Source of the DNA: SZAS-103 sp043747745
Lineage (GTDB): Bacteria > Pseudomonadota > Gammaproteobacteria > Xanthomonadales > Xanthomonadaceae
NCBI GenBank assembly: GCA_043747745.1
Contig: JAYTOP010000023.1
Span: forward strand, 1-38,890
DNA: 38,890 bases
Direction of reading: 5' to 3'
The position numbers and the translations under genes were made by a program. Each line of letters begins with the position of its first letter. The first letter of the stretch is position 1. Below the pieces are notes generated by a model. That model had not been told where the DNA came from, ran no database searches, and saw only the letters and a program-made list of their open reading frames with translations. This document shows positions 17,430 to 24,991 of the stretch, one piece after another.

Positions 17430-19418
17430 ATGCGCAAAATCATACCTAGCCTGCTGATCGTGGGCGTCGTCGCCATCGCCGGCTGCAAGAAGGAAGGCGC
17501 TGCCGGAACCAGCGGTCCTGGCATCGTTGCTGCAGACGACCCGCTGACCTACGTGCCGTCCGATACGCCTTACGTGTTCGCGAATATCGATCCGCTTCCG
17601 ACCGATGTCACTGCGGCGTGGCTCGGCATGATGGACAAGAACGGCAAGTACGGCGATATGGTCGCCGACCAGCTCGGCAACGCGGAAAAAATGATCCGTG
17701 ACGAGGCCGGCAGGATGAGCGCCGGCTGTGCGCCTGCCAGCAGTGGCGGTGGGGGCTCGACCATGCAGGACGCCAAAGGCGGCCAGGATAGCGGCGGCAA
17801 AGCAGCACCCGACGCGAGCGCTGCTGCGTCCGCCGAGGCCGCTGCGTCCGCTGAAGGCGATGCTTCCACTGCAACCGCCGACGCCAAACCTGCCGAGATT
17901 GCAGGCATGAGCTCTTCGGATGCGGCAAGCGCCAACCCGAACTGTTCGCCGGCCAGCGTGGCGGCCCGCGACAAGAACCTCAAACTGATCGATGCGGTCA
18001 AAGCCGAAGTCATTGGCAAGGACGTCAAGGGCGTACTGGATCTGGTCGGCATTTCGCCGCAGAACCACTACGCGTTCTACGGCATCGGCCTGGTGCCGGT
18101 CATGCGCCTTGAACTGGCCAAGCCCGACAACCTGCGCGCAACCATCGGTCGCCTCGAAACCGCGTCCGGCTCGAAGCTGGCAACCGGCAAGATCGGCACC
18201 CTCGATTACTGGATCGTCAACGACGGCAAGGGCGATGCCAAGCTGGAAGGCGTCTTCGCGATCTCGGGCAAGCAGCTCGTCGCGACGATCGCGCCGGCGA
18301 AAGCATCGGATGCCGACCTGCGCACACTGCTCGGTCTCGACAAGCCGGCCAAATCGCTGGCCGATAGCGGCGACCTGGGCATGCTCAACAAGCGCCTGAA
18401 CTACATGACCTACGGCAGCGGCTATTTTGACAGCGCCCGCCTCGTGGCCGTGCTGAAAGCGCCCGCGACTCCGCTCGAAACATCGTTCCTGACCGCCATC
18501 GGCGAGAAGAAACCGGTCATCGATGCGGTCTGCTCCGCCGAATACGACCAGATCGCCACCGCGTGGCCGCGCGTGAGCATGGGTTATTCCGAGTTGGTGA
18601 CCAAGCATGCCGTCCTGCGCGGCGTCCTCGAAGCGCGCGCTGACATCGCCAAGGACTTGATGACCCTGCGCGCGCCGATGCCCGGCATGAAGCTCGCACC
18701 GGACAGCCTGTTCGACTTTGGTTTCAGCGCGAACCTGACCAAGCTACCCGAGCTCGCAACGAAATACGCCGATGCGACCGCCAAGTCGCCGTGGAAATGC
18801 CCGCAACTTGCCAACATGAACCAGAGTGCGGAGCAGTCCAAGACCACGTTGACCAATCCGGCATTCGCCGGTTACGCGCCGATGTTTCATGGCTTCCACA
18901 GCATCGTGGACAAGCTGGTCATGAAGGACGATCAGCCGGTGCCGGACATCGCCGCTGTGCTGGTGATCGGTTCCGACAATCCGGCTTCGTTGCTGGCAAT
19001 GGCGGGCAGCGTCTCGCCGGATATCGCCAAGGTCGGCCTGAAGCCCGATGGCAAGCCGCTGCCGTTGCCGCCGCTGCCGAACATGCAGATCAATGCGCCG
19101 TTGTTCGCCGCGATGACCGACAAGCTGCTCGCGGTCTCGATCGGTACGGGCGAGGATGCGAAGCTCGGCGATGCGATGAAGCTCGACGACGCCCAGCAAC
19201 CCTTGTTTGTGTTCGGTGCGAAGGGTGAGCTGTACCACCTGATCGCACAATTCGAGCGCAAAGCTGCGAAAGCACTGACCGATCCAGACGCGCAGAAAGC
19301 GATGGAACAGCAGGCCAGGATGATGGACATGCAGGCCGACTGGTACAAGCGTTTGGACGTGCGCGTCGAGCTGACCGAGCAAGGCATCGAGCTGCGCGGC
19401 ACGATGGACATGCAGTAA
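17430..19418 (+). CDS. Large lipoprotein of unknown function
   Basis: A 662-residue lipoprotein. The signal MRKIIPSLLIVGVVAIAGC ends in the lipobox IAGC with acylated C19; the next residues are Lys-Lys, not Asp, so outer-membrane sorting is expected. A conserved-looking start of the mature domain (DPLTYVPSDTPYVFANIDPL) is interrupted at about residues 100-155 by a low-complexity Gly/Ser/Ala/Asp stretch (SSGGGGS, then runs of ASAAASAEAAASAEG). A long alpha/beta-like region follows, ending in VELTEQGIELRGTMDMQ. The 'DTPYVF' beginning and the ELRGT ending recall DUF3352-type proteins, but I do not recognise a function. It has its own extended -10 promoter, a good Shine-Dalgarno and a strong terminator, so it is a single-gene unit. 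ATG 17430 is preferred over an ATG at 17397 because of the signal peptide and GGGGA. Confidence 0.85.
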   Translation: MRKIIPSLLIVGVVAIAGCKKEGAAGTSGPGIVAADDPLTYVPSDTPYVFANIDPLPTDVTAAWLGMMDKNGKYGDMVADQLGNAEKMIRDEAGRMSAGCAPASSGGGGSTMQDAKGGQDSGGKAAPDASAAASAEAAASAEGDASTATADAKPAEIAGMSSSDAASANPNCSPASVAARDKNLKLIDAVKAEVIGKDVKGVLDLVGISPQNHYAFYGIGLVPVMRLELAKPDNLRATIGRLETASGSKLATGKIGTLDYWIVNDGKGDAKLEGVFAISGKQLVATIAPAKASDADLRTLLGLDKPAKSLADSGDLGMLNKRLNYMTYGSGYFDSARLVAVLKAPATPLETSFLTAIGEKKPVIDAVCSAEYDQIATAWPRVSMGYSELVTKHAVLRGVLEARADIAKDLMTLRAPMPGMKLAPDSLFDFGFSANLTKLPELATKYADATAKSPWKCPQLANMNQSAEQSKTTLTNPAFAGYAPMFHGFHSIVDKLVMKDDQPVPDIAAVLVIGSDNPASLLAMAGSVSPDIAKVGLKPDGKPLPLPPLPNMQINAPLFAAMTDKLLAVSIGTGEDAKLGDAMKLDDAQQPLFVFGAKGELYHLIAQFERKAAKALTDPDAQKAMEQQARMMDMQADWYKRLDVRVELTEQGIELRGTMDMQ

Positions 19419-19441
19419 GTCGAAACGCAAGCTTCGTCTTC

Positions 19442-19472
19442 AAAACGCCGCCGCTAACCCCGGCGGCGTTTT
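19442..19472 (+). terminator. Rho-independent terminator after the lipoprotein gene
   Basis: AAAACGCCGCCG (19442-19453) and CGGCGGCGTTTT (19461-19472) pair perfectly over 12 bp around a 7-nt loop, with the T-run forming the end of the stem. It begins 23 bp after the lipoprotein stop. The A-tract on the left arm could make it work in both directions. Confidence 0.9.
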
Positions 19473-19609
19473 GCTGTGCATGGACGCACGAATGTCGCGA
19501 GCGCATGGATGCGCAGGAGCGACTGCTGTGGTCGCTTCCGGCATGCTGCCTCTTGCGACACTTGTGCATCTTGCACATCGCAGGAGCGCGTTTCGAGGCC
19601 GGCGATGGA

Positions 19610-19638
19610 TTGTCCGCGCCTGCCGCGCGCGCTATGGT
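19610..19638 (+). promoter_or_regulatory. Putative promoter of the DUF885 gene
   Basis: TTGTCC (19610-19615), a 17-bp spacer and TATGGT (19633-19638). The leader would be about 17 nt and contains GGAG (19652-19655), 6 nt from ATG 19662. The 189-bp stretch between terminator and gene holds nothing else that I recognise. Confidence 0.5.
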
Positions 19639-19661
19639 CTGGCTTCCAAACGGAGCCTCTC

Positions 19662-21434
19662 ATGCGCACAACCGTTCTGATCGCCCTGCTGCTGATCGCG
19701 CCGCTGTCCGGTATCGCCCAGGACAAACCGGCCACCGGCAATGATTGGGTTGCTCGCAGCAACAGCGACGCGCAAGTCCTGTTGAAAGCACAGGCGGCAT
19801 TCGCCCCTGAGAGCGCCTCCGCAGTCGGACTGCCCGGCTACGACGACAAGGTGGCCGACCTCGGCCCCCACAATGGCGAACGTTTCCGTGCCGCGTATAC
19901 CGACGCGCGCGCGACGTTGCAGGACGATCTGGCGAAAGAGTCCGATCCGAACGTTCGCGAGGACCTGCAGATCATGATCGACGCTGCCAGTCGCAGCATC
20001 GAGGGCAGCGCGCTGGGCGATCGCCTGATGCTCGACTGGAACGACACGCCCGAACTGATCTTCGGCGGCGAGCGCAGTCTGCTGCAGGAGCAGGCCTCAC
20101 TGGAGAAACGTTCGCACGCACTCGTCCGCCTGCGCCGCTACCTTGGCATGGAGCGCGGCAGCACGTCGGTATTCGAGGAGTCCAAGGCGCGATTCGCAGA
20201 CAGCCTTGCGGACGGTCATCGGCTCGGCCCCTACAAGGATGAAGTCGAGCACGCGCTGACGAATGCGCCGACCTATGCGGCCGGAATCCGCAAGATGTTC
20301 GTTGAATTCAAGATCGCCGGAGCGGATGCCACGCTGGCCGATCTCGACAAGCAGCTCGCAGACTACGTCGCATGGGAGCGCGCCAATGTGCTTCCGAAAG
20401 CGCGCGCCGATTTCCGGGTTCCGCCCGAGATGTACGCGTTCGAACTCAAGAGCCGCGGCATCGACATCGACCCGATGCAACTGGTCCAGCGCGCGCAACT
20501 GGAGTTCATGGAGACCCGCGCGCAAATGCAGCAGCTTGCGCCGACTGTCGCAAGAGAGCACGGTCTTGCGATCACCGACTACCGCGACGTGATCCGTGCG
20601 CTGAAGAACGAACAACTCGGCCGCGATCAGGTCGAACCGTATTACCGCGACACGGTGATTCCGGCGATCGAGAAGGCGATCGTCGCAAACAGGATCGTGA
20701 GCCTGCCGAACCGGGCGATGATCATGCGTATGGCCTCGGATGCCGAGACCGCCGCGCAGCCCGCCCCGCACATGCAGCCGCCGCCGCTGATCGGCAATCA
20801 CGGCGAGCGCGGCCAGTTCGTGCTGACCACCGGCAACCCGGATGCGAGCGGCAAGACCGAATCGTTCGACGATTTCACCTACAAGGCCGCCGCGTGGACC
20901 TTGACCGCGCACGAAGGCCGGCCCGGTCACGAATTGCAGTTCAGCGCGATGGTCGAGCGCGGCGTGTCAATCGCACGCAGCCAGTTCGCATTCAATTCCG
21001 TCAACGTCGAAGGCTGGGCGCTGTATTCGGAAATGGAAATGATGCCGTACGAGCCGCACGACGGGCAGCTCATCGCGCTGCAACTGCGGCTGTTGCGCTC
21101 CGCGCGCGCGATGCTCGACCCGATGCTCAACCTCGGCCTGGCCGATCGCGACACGGCATACCGCGTACTCACCGAGGACGTCGGGCTATCGAAGCCGTTC
21201 GCGCAGCAGGAAGTCGACCGCTACATGTTCCGCATGCCGGGACAGGCCGGCAGCTATTTCTATGGCTACAGCAGAATCATGCAGCTGCGCGCGGAAACCC
21301 AGATCGCACTCGGACCGAAGTTCGACCGCTTCGCCTTCAACAATTTCCTGATCGACCAGGGGCTGCTGCCGCCTGACCTGCTGGCCAAGGCGGTGCGCGA
21401 GCAATTCATGCCTGCGCAGAAAGCGCAGAAATGA
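19662..21434 (+). CDS. Secreted DUF885 family protein, zinc-metallopeptidase-like
   Basis: A 590-residue exported protein of the DUF885 family, whose fold resembles gluzincin carboxypeptidases. MRTTVLIALLLIAPLSGIAQ is the signal peptide. The mostly helical body carries the family zinc motif HEGRPGHEL (H417, E418, H423) and, about 35 residues on, NVEGWALYSEMEMM, whose first Glu is the expected third ligand. YFYGYSRIMQLR and a conserved C-terminal segment complete the domain. The length is usual for the family. Substrate is unknown; some DUF885 proteins are annotated as dipeptidases or X-Pro peptidases, which I would not assert here. It has its own promoter and Shine-Dalgarno; xthA converges from the other side with a 31-bp gap. 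Confidence 0.88.
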   Translation: MRTTVLIALLLIAPLSGIAQDKPATGNDWVARSNSDAQVLLKAQAAFAPESASAVGLPGYDDKVADLGPHNGERFRAAYTDARATLQDDLAKESDPNVREDLQIMIDAASRSIEGSALGDRLMLDWNDTPELIFGGERSLLQEQASLEKRSHALVRLRRYLGMERGSTSVFEESKARFADSLADGHRLGPYKDEVEHALTNAPTYAAGIRKMFVEFKIAGADATLADLDKQLADYVAWERANVLPKARADFRVPPEMYAFELKSRGIDIDPMQLVQRAQLEFMETRAQMQQLAPTVAREHGLAITDYRDVIRALKNEQLGRDQVEPYYRDTVIPAIEKAIVANRIVSLPNRAMIMRMASDAETAAQPAPHMQPPPLIGNHGERGQFVLTTGNPDASGKTESFDDFTYKAAAWTLTAHEGRPGHELQFSAMVERGVSIARSQFAFNSVNVEGWALYSEMEMMPYEPHDGQLIALQLRLLRSARAMLDPMLNLGLADRDTAYRVLTEDVGLSKPFAQQEVDRYMFRMPGQAGSYFYGYSRIMQLRAETQIALGPKFDRFAFNNFLIDQGLLPPDLLAKAVREQFMPAQKAQK

Positions 21435-21465
21435 TCGCACGGTCTTGATCGTTTGATCGATGCAA

Positions 21466-22236
21466 TCAGCCGAGTTGCAGCAACACCGGCGTGTGGTCCG
21501 AAGGCCGGTCCCAGGTGCGCGGCTCGCGGTCGATCTCCGCCGCCACGCAGGCAGCGCGCAAGGCATCGCTGACCAGCACAAGGTCGATGCGCAAACCGAG
21601 GTTTCGCCGGAAACCGGCCTGCCGGTAATCCCACCAGCTGAACACGCCGCCCTCGTCGTGCAGCAGGCGATAGCTGTCGTGCAGGCCGAGCGCATACAGG
21701 CGCCGTAGCGCCGCGCGCTCGGCGGTCGAGGTCAGGATCGAATCGTCATTCCAGACCAGCGGATCGTGCACGTCGCGCGCATCCGGCGCGATGTTGAAGT
21801 CGCCGAGCACGACGAGCCTCGGATACCGCGCGATTTCGTCCTGCAACCAATCGTGCAGCTCCGCCAGCCATCGCAGCTTGTAATCGTATTTCTCGCTGCC
21901 GACCGCCTGCCCGTTGACCACATAGACATCGACGATGCGCACGCCGTCGATGGTCGCGGCGAGCACGCGCTTCTGCTCGTCGGCGAAGCCGGGGATGCCG
22001 ACCTGCACGTCCGCGATCGCGTGGCTGCGCGCGAGGAGCGCGACGCCGTTGTAAGTCTTCTGCCCGGAGAACACGCTGCGATAGCCGGCCTCGGCAAGCG
22101 CGGTATCGGGAAACTTCGCGTCCTCCAGCTTGGTTTCCTGCAGCGCCACCACGTCCGGCTGCGCGGACTCCAGCCACTGCAACAGGTGCGGCAGCCGCAC
22201 GTTGAGCGAGTTGACGTTCCAGCTGGCGATTTTCAT
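21466..22236 (-). CDS. xthA: Exodeoxyribonuclease III
   Basis: AP endonuclease/3'-exonuclease of base excision repair. The 256-residue protein shows MKIASWNVNSLNVRLPHLLQ, the metal-binding Glu in VALQETKLED, the GDFNIAPDARDVHDP motif and the C-terminal SDHTPVLL with the catalytic Asp-His pair. ATG 22236 (MKIASWNVNS) is the family start; the six-residue upstream extension is not conserved. There is no Shine-Dalgarno, and a TACACT box ends 6 nt upstream of the ATG on the minus strand. It is divergent from ltaE with 77 bp between them. Confidence 0.96.
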   Translation of the reverse strand: MKIASWNVNSLNVRLPHLLQWLESAQPDVVALQETKLEDAKFPDTALAEAGYRSVFSGQKTYNGVALLARSHAIADVQVGIPGFADEQKRVLAATIDGVRIVDVYVVNGQAVGSEKYDYKLRWLAELHDWLQDEIARYPRLVVLGDFNIAPDARDVHDPLVWNDDSILTSTAERAALRRLYALGLHDSYRLLHDEGGVFSWWDYRQAGFRRNLGLRIDLVLVSDALRAACVAAEIDREPRTWDRPSDHTPVLLQLG

Positions 22237-22242
22237 GGCGCG

Positions 22243-22248
22243 AGTGTA
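22243..22248 (-). promoter_or_regulatory. Putative -10 box for a leaderless xthA transcript
   Basis: On the minus strand TACACT (22248-22243) is followed by 6 nt and then ATG 22236. The expected +1 falls on the start codon. No recognisable -35. Confidence 0.38.
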
Positions 22249-22282
22249 GGACAAATCACATCCCCGACGGCGCGGAGAGGCT

Positions 22283-22288
22283 TACACT
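22283..22288 (+). promoter_or_regulatory. Putative -10 box of ltaE
   Basis: TACACT at 22283-22288 would start transcription near 22295, about 19 nt before ATG 22314. The leader shows no Shine-Dalgarno. The same hexamer serves divergent xthA 35 bp away. Confidence 0.35.
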
Positions 22289-22313
22289 GCGTCGGTTCCC
22301 ACGAGACCTGCCC

Positions 22314-23327
22314 ATGCCCTGGATCGACCTGCGTAGCGACACCGTGACCAAGCCCAGCCCGGCGATGCGCGAGGCGATGCTGCGCGCCGAGGTCGGCGAC
22401 GATGTTTACGGCGAAGACCCGACCGTCAACGCACTGCAGGACCGGCTCGCGTTGAAGCTCGGTTTCGAGGACGCGTTGTTCGTGCCCAGCGGCACCCAAT
22501 CCAACCTGCTCGCTCTGATGGCGCACTGCCAGCGCGGCGATGAATACATCGTCGGCATGGAAGCGCATACCTACAAGTACGAAGGCGGCGGCGCGGCGGT
22601 GCTCGGCTCGATCCAGCCGCAGCCGATTCCGCACGCCGTCGACGGCACGCTGCCACTGGACGCGGTCGAACGCGCGATCAAGCCGATCGACCCACATTTC
22701 GCGCGCACGAAATTGCTGTGCCTCGAAAACACCTGGCATGGGCGGCCGCTTTCGATTGCCTACCTGCGCAACGCGCGCGCGCTCTGCGACCGCCGCGGGC
22801 TCGCCCTGCACCTCGACGGTGCGCGCCTGTTCAACGCGGCCGTCGCCACCGCGCTGCCGGTGCGCGATATCGCGCAATTCTTCGACAGCGTGTCGGTGTG
22901 TTTTTCCAAAGGCCTCGGCGCACCGGTCGGTTCGGTGCTGGTCGGCAAGAAGGACCTGATCGAATCGGCGCGACGCTGGCGCAAGGTCTGCGGCGGCGGC
23001 TGGCGTCAGGCCGGCATGCTCGCAGCTGCGTGCATGTACGCGCTCGATCACAACATCGTGCGCCTCGGCCAGGACCACGCGCGCGCCGAGCGCCTCGCCG
23101 AATCGTTGCGCGATGCGGTCGGCATCAAGCTGGTCGGGCAGCACACCAATATGGTGTTCATCGAGGTGCCTGCCGAACGCCTGGCTGCCTTCAAGGAACA
23201 CATGGATGCGGCGCGGGTGCGGTTGTCGATCGGCTACCTGCCGAGCGTCCGCATGGTCACGCATCTGGATATCGACGATGCCGGCCTGAATCGCGCGATT
23301 GCCGCGTTGCGCGCGTTCGACGCCTGA
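22314..23327 (+). CDS. ltaE: Low-specificity L-threonine aldolase
   Basis: PLP enzyme that cleaves L-threonine and L-allo-threonine to glycine and acetaldehyde. The 337-residue protein begins WIDLRSDTVTKPSPAMREAM, the classical N terminus. It has GDDVYGEDPTVNALQ, FVPSGTQSNLLALM (cofactor phosphate region), ALHLDGARLFNAA (Asp for the pyridine nitrogen) and SVCFSKGLGAPVGS with the Schiff-base K199. Length and order fit the fold-type I aldolases. It stands alone: xthA is divergent upstream, and the bactofilin gene downstream has its own promoter after 182 bp. Confidence 0.94.
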   Translation: MPWIDLRSDTVTKPSPAMREAMLRAEVGDDVYGEDPTVNALQDRLALKLGFEDALFVPSGTQSNLLALMAHCQRGDEYIVGMEAHTYKYEGGGAAVLGSIQPQPIPHAVDGTLPLDAVERAIKPIDPHFARTKLLCLENTWHGRPLSIAYLRNARALCDRRGLALHLDGARLFNAAVATALPVRDIAQFFDSVSVCFSKGLGAPVGSVLVGKKDLIESARRWRKVCGGGWRQAGMLAAACMYALDHNIVRLGQDHARAERLAESLRDAVGIKLVGQHTNMVFIEVPAERLAAFKEHMDAARVRLSIGYLPSVRMVTHLDIDDAGLNRAIAALRAFDA

Positions 23328-23469
23328 AGACTCGCTGAGCGCCAACGCGCAGCCCATGCGGCGACGCCGAATGTGCGCTACGCCGGAATGGCGAAGTCGT
23401 TACAGAGAGCGGCTTCCAGTGGCCGGCTGCGCCGCCCAACGATTCGTTAGCGCAACGCCCGAACGCCCG

Positions 23470-23478
23470 TGCTAGGCT
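23470..23478 (+). promoter_or_regulatory. Putative extended -10 promoter of the bactofilin gene
   Basis: TGC followed directly by TAGGCT (23473-23478) makes an extended -10. The leader would be about 25 nt with GGAG (23497-23500), 9 nt before ATG 23510. The rest of the gap after ltaE (23328-23469) shows nothing I recognise. Confidence 0.45.
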
Positions 23479-23509
23479 CCCCCTCCCCCGGACTTTGGAG
23501 CACGCGGCC

Positions 23510-24022
23510 ATGGCACTCTGGAACGATCGGAACGCCCCCAAGAATGCGGTTCCGCCGACGCCGGAGCCCGCTGCGCACAAGTCGCCCGATGCCGAACCCT
23601 TTGCCCACGCACCCGGCGCGCGCGCGGCGCAGCAGCAGGGCAAGGAATCGCTGATCGCGGCGAACCTGTTCATCGAGGGCAAGATCCAGGGCTCTGGCGA
23701 CATCCGCATCGCCGGCCAGTTCAAGGGCGATGTGGATGTGCAGGGCGACCTGACCATCGAGGTCGGCGCACGACTCACCGGCCAGATCCGCGCCAGCAAG
23801 GTCGTCGTCGCGGGCGAACTCGACGGTAATGTGCTGTCCGCGTCGCGGGTGGAACTGCTCGCGACCGGCGTGGTGAACGGCGACATCAAGACCGGCTCGC
23901 TGACCGTCGTCGCCGGTTCGCGCATGCGCGGCCAGATCGAGGTCGGGGCGGAAGAGAAGGCCGCGCCGAAGTCGGTGGTCAGCCTCGCGAAGGCCAACGT
24001 GGAGAGCGGCGCAGCATCATGA
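23510..24022 (+). CDS. Bactofilin family cytoskeletal protein (DUF583)
   Basis: A 170-residue bactofilin. After a disordered Pro/Ala-rich N terminus (about 1-45) comes the beta-helix core (about 50-150) with the repeating pattern of the family: LFIEGKIQGSGDIRIAGQFK, GDVDVQGDLTIEVGARL, ASKVVVAGELDGNV, VNGDIKTGSLTVVAGSRM. Bactofilins polymerise without nucleotide and scaffold cell-wall or polar machinery at the inner membrane; the specific job here is unknown. ATG 23510 has GGAG 9 nt upstream; an in-frame TTG at 23495 is less likely because it overlaps that site. The stop overlaps the zinc-ribbon gene (ATGA), so the two are coupled. Confidence 0.9.
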   Translation: MALWNDRNAPKNAVPPTPEPAAHKSPDAEPFAHAPGARAAQQQGKESLIAANLFIEGKIQGSGDIRIAGQFKGDVDVQGDLTIEVGARLTGQIRASKVVVAGELDGNVLSASRVELLATGVVNGDIKTGSLTVVAGSRMRGQIEVGAEEKAAPKSVVSLAKANVESGAAS

Positions 24023-24354
24023 GCAAGGCGGGGGCCGTAGGCGCGACGCGTACCTGCCCGCATTGCAAGGCGACGATCCTCGACAGCGCGAGCGTCTGCC
24101 CCGCCTGCAAGGGCCACCTGCGCTTCGACGCGGGGCCGTCGGCGCGGACGCCGAACATGACGCCGCTGCACGTCGAGGGCAGCATCCGCCACCCGCCTGG
24201 CGGCGGTCCATGGGAATACTCGATGGTGCTGACGATCCGCAACGGCGAAGGCAAGGAAATCGCGCGCCAGCTGGTCGGCGTCGGCGCGCTGCAACCCAAC
24301 GAACAACGCACATTCACGCTGTCGGTCGACGTGTTCGCGCCCGAGTCTCGATGA
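24019..24354 (+). CDS. Small zinc-ribbon protein coupled to bactofilin
   Basis: A 111-residue protein of unrecognised function. Residues 13-34 carry two Cys pairs, CPHC and CPAC, 12 residues apart, the layout of a zinc ribbon. The rest (VEGSIRHPPGGGPWEYSMVL, then FTLSVDVFAPESR) looks like a compact beta-sandwich. No transmembrane segment is visible. The ATGA overlap with the bactofilin stop indicates joint expression and suggests that it works with the bactofilin scaffold, which is inference only. Confidence 0.75.
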   Translation: MSKAGAVGATRTCPHCKATILDSASVCPACKGHLRFDAGPSARTPNMTPLHVEGSIRHPPGGGPWEYSMVLTIRNGEGKEIARQLVGVGALQPNEQRTFTLSVDVFAPESR

Positions 24355-24428
24355 ACAGCGTGCAGGCGACGTTCAGCGGCAGCAGGTGCTGGTGCTTCAT
24401 GCGCAAAGCGCTTGCTTGCGGGGCTGGC

Positions 24429-24980
24429 TCAATGCATCAGCAGCCTTAGATTGGCGATCGTCTTCGTATATTGAAGTTCGGCATCGACGTAGCGTTGCGG
24501 AATCTTTCCCTTTCCGAAGACCGCCTTGCGAAGCGCGACCATCTCGGGAATCTCGTTTGGTGCCATATGCACCCGCGTCCATTCCTCGGGAGGCAGATAG
24601 GCGAAGCGCGTCAGGTCGAGCACGGCTTCGCTGACTGGTCCGAGGACGACGTCCGGGGCATCGTTATTCGTCATCAGCAGGAAATAGTGGCCGACATCCA
24701 GACGCAAGCCGCCGCACGTTCCATTGTTGTAGAGCAGCGTGCGGACCGGGTATGGCTTGCCGCGCAGGGTGTCGACCCACTGAATCTGGGCCAGGACAAA
24801 ATCATTGGCTTGCCCGTCCCGCACCTGCGAAGAGACGATTCGCACGATGCCGATATGGGTTGCGTGTGCCATCAGGTGCGCAAAAGGCGCTGAAGCCTCG
24901 AACTCGCAGGCCGATGCGGGCGTGACTGCAAACGCCATCATGGCTATGGCAAGAACCGACCCGATGATCTTCATGGCCAT
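24429..24980 (-). CDS. Small secreted protein of unknown function
   Basis: A 183-residue exported protein. MAMKIIGSVLAIAMMAFAVTPASA is a signal peptide, leaving a mature N terminus CEFEASAPFAHLMAHATHIG. Two Cys (the mature N-terminal one and that in NNGTCGGLRL) could form a disulfide; the layout is reminiscent of small NTR/TIMP-like beta-barrel domains, but the similarity is too weak to name. A near-perfect AGGAGA (24993-24988) lies 7 nt before ATG 24980 and overlaps the TAG of the aldehyde dehydrogenase, so it is probably the second gene of that transcript. It converges with the zinc-ribbon gene across 74 bp. Confidence 0.75.
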   Translation of the reverse strand: MAMKIIGSVLAIAMMAFAVTPASACEFEASAPFAHLMAHATHIGIVRIVSSQVRDGQANDFVLAQIQWVDTLRGKPYPVRTLLYNNGTCGGLRLDVGHYFLLMTNNDAPDVVLGPVSEAVLDLTRFAYLPPEEWTRVHMAPNEIPEMVALRKAVFGKGKIPQRYVDAELQYTKTIANLRLLMH

Positions 24981-24991
24981 GTTTTTCTCTC

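Noticed and set aside
22233..23357. 374-codon frame antisense to ltaE
   Set aside because: The plus strand is a complete threonine aldolase with catalytic lysine; the antisense frame is Arg/Asp/Val-rich shadow sequence.
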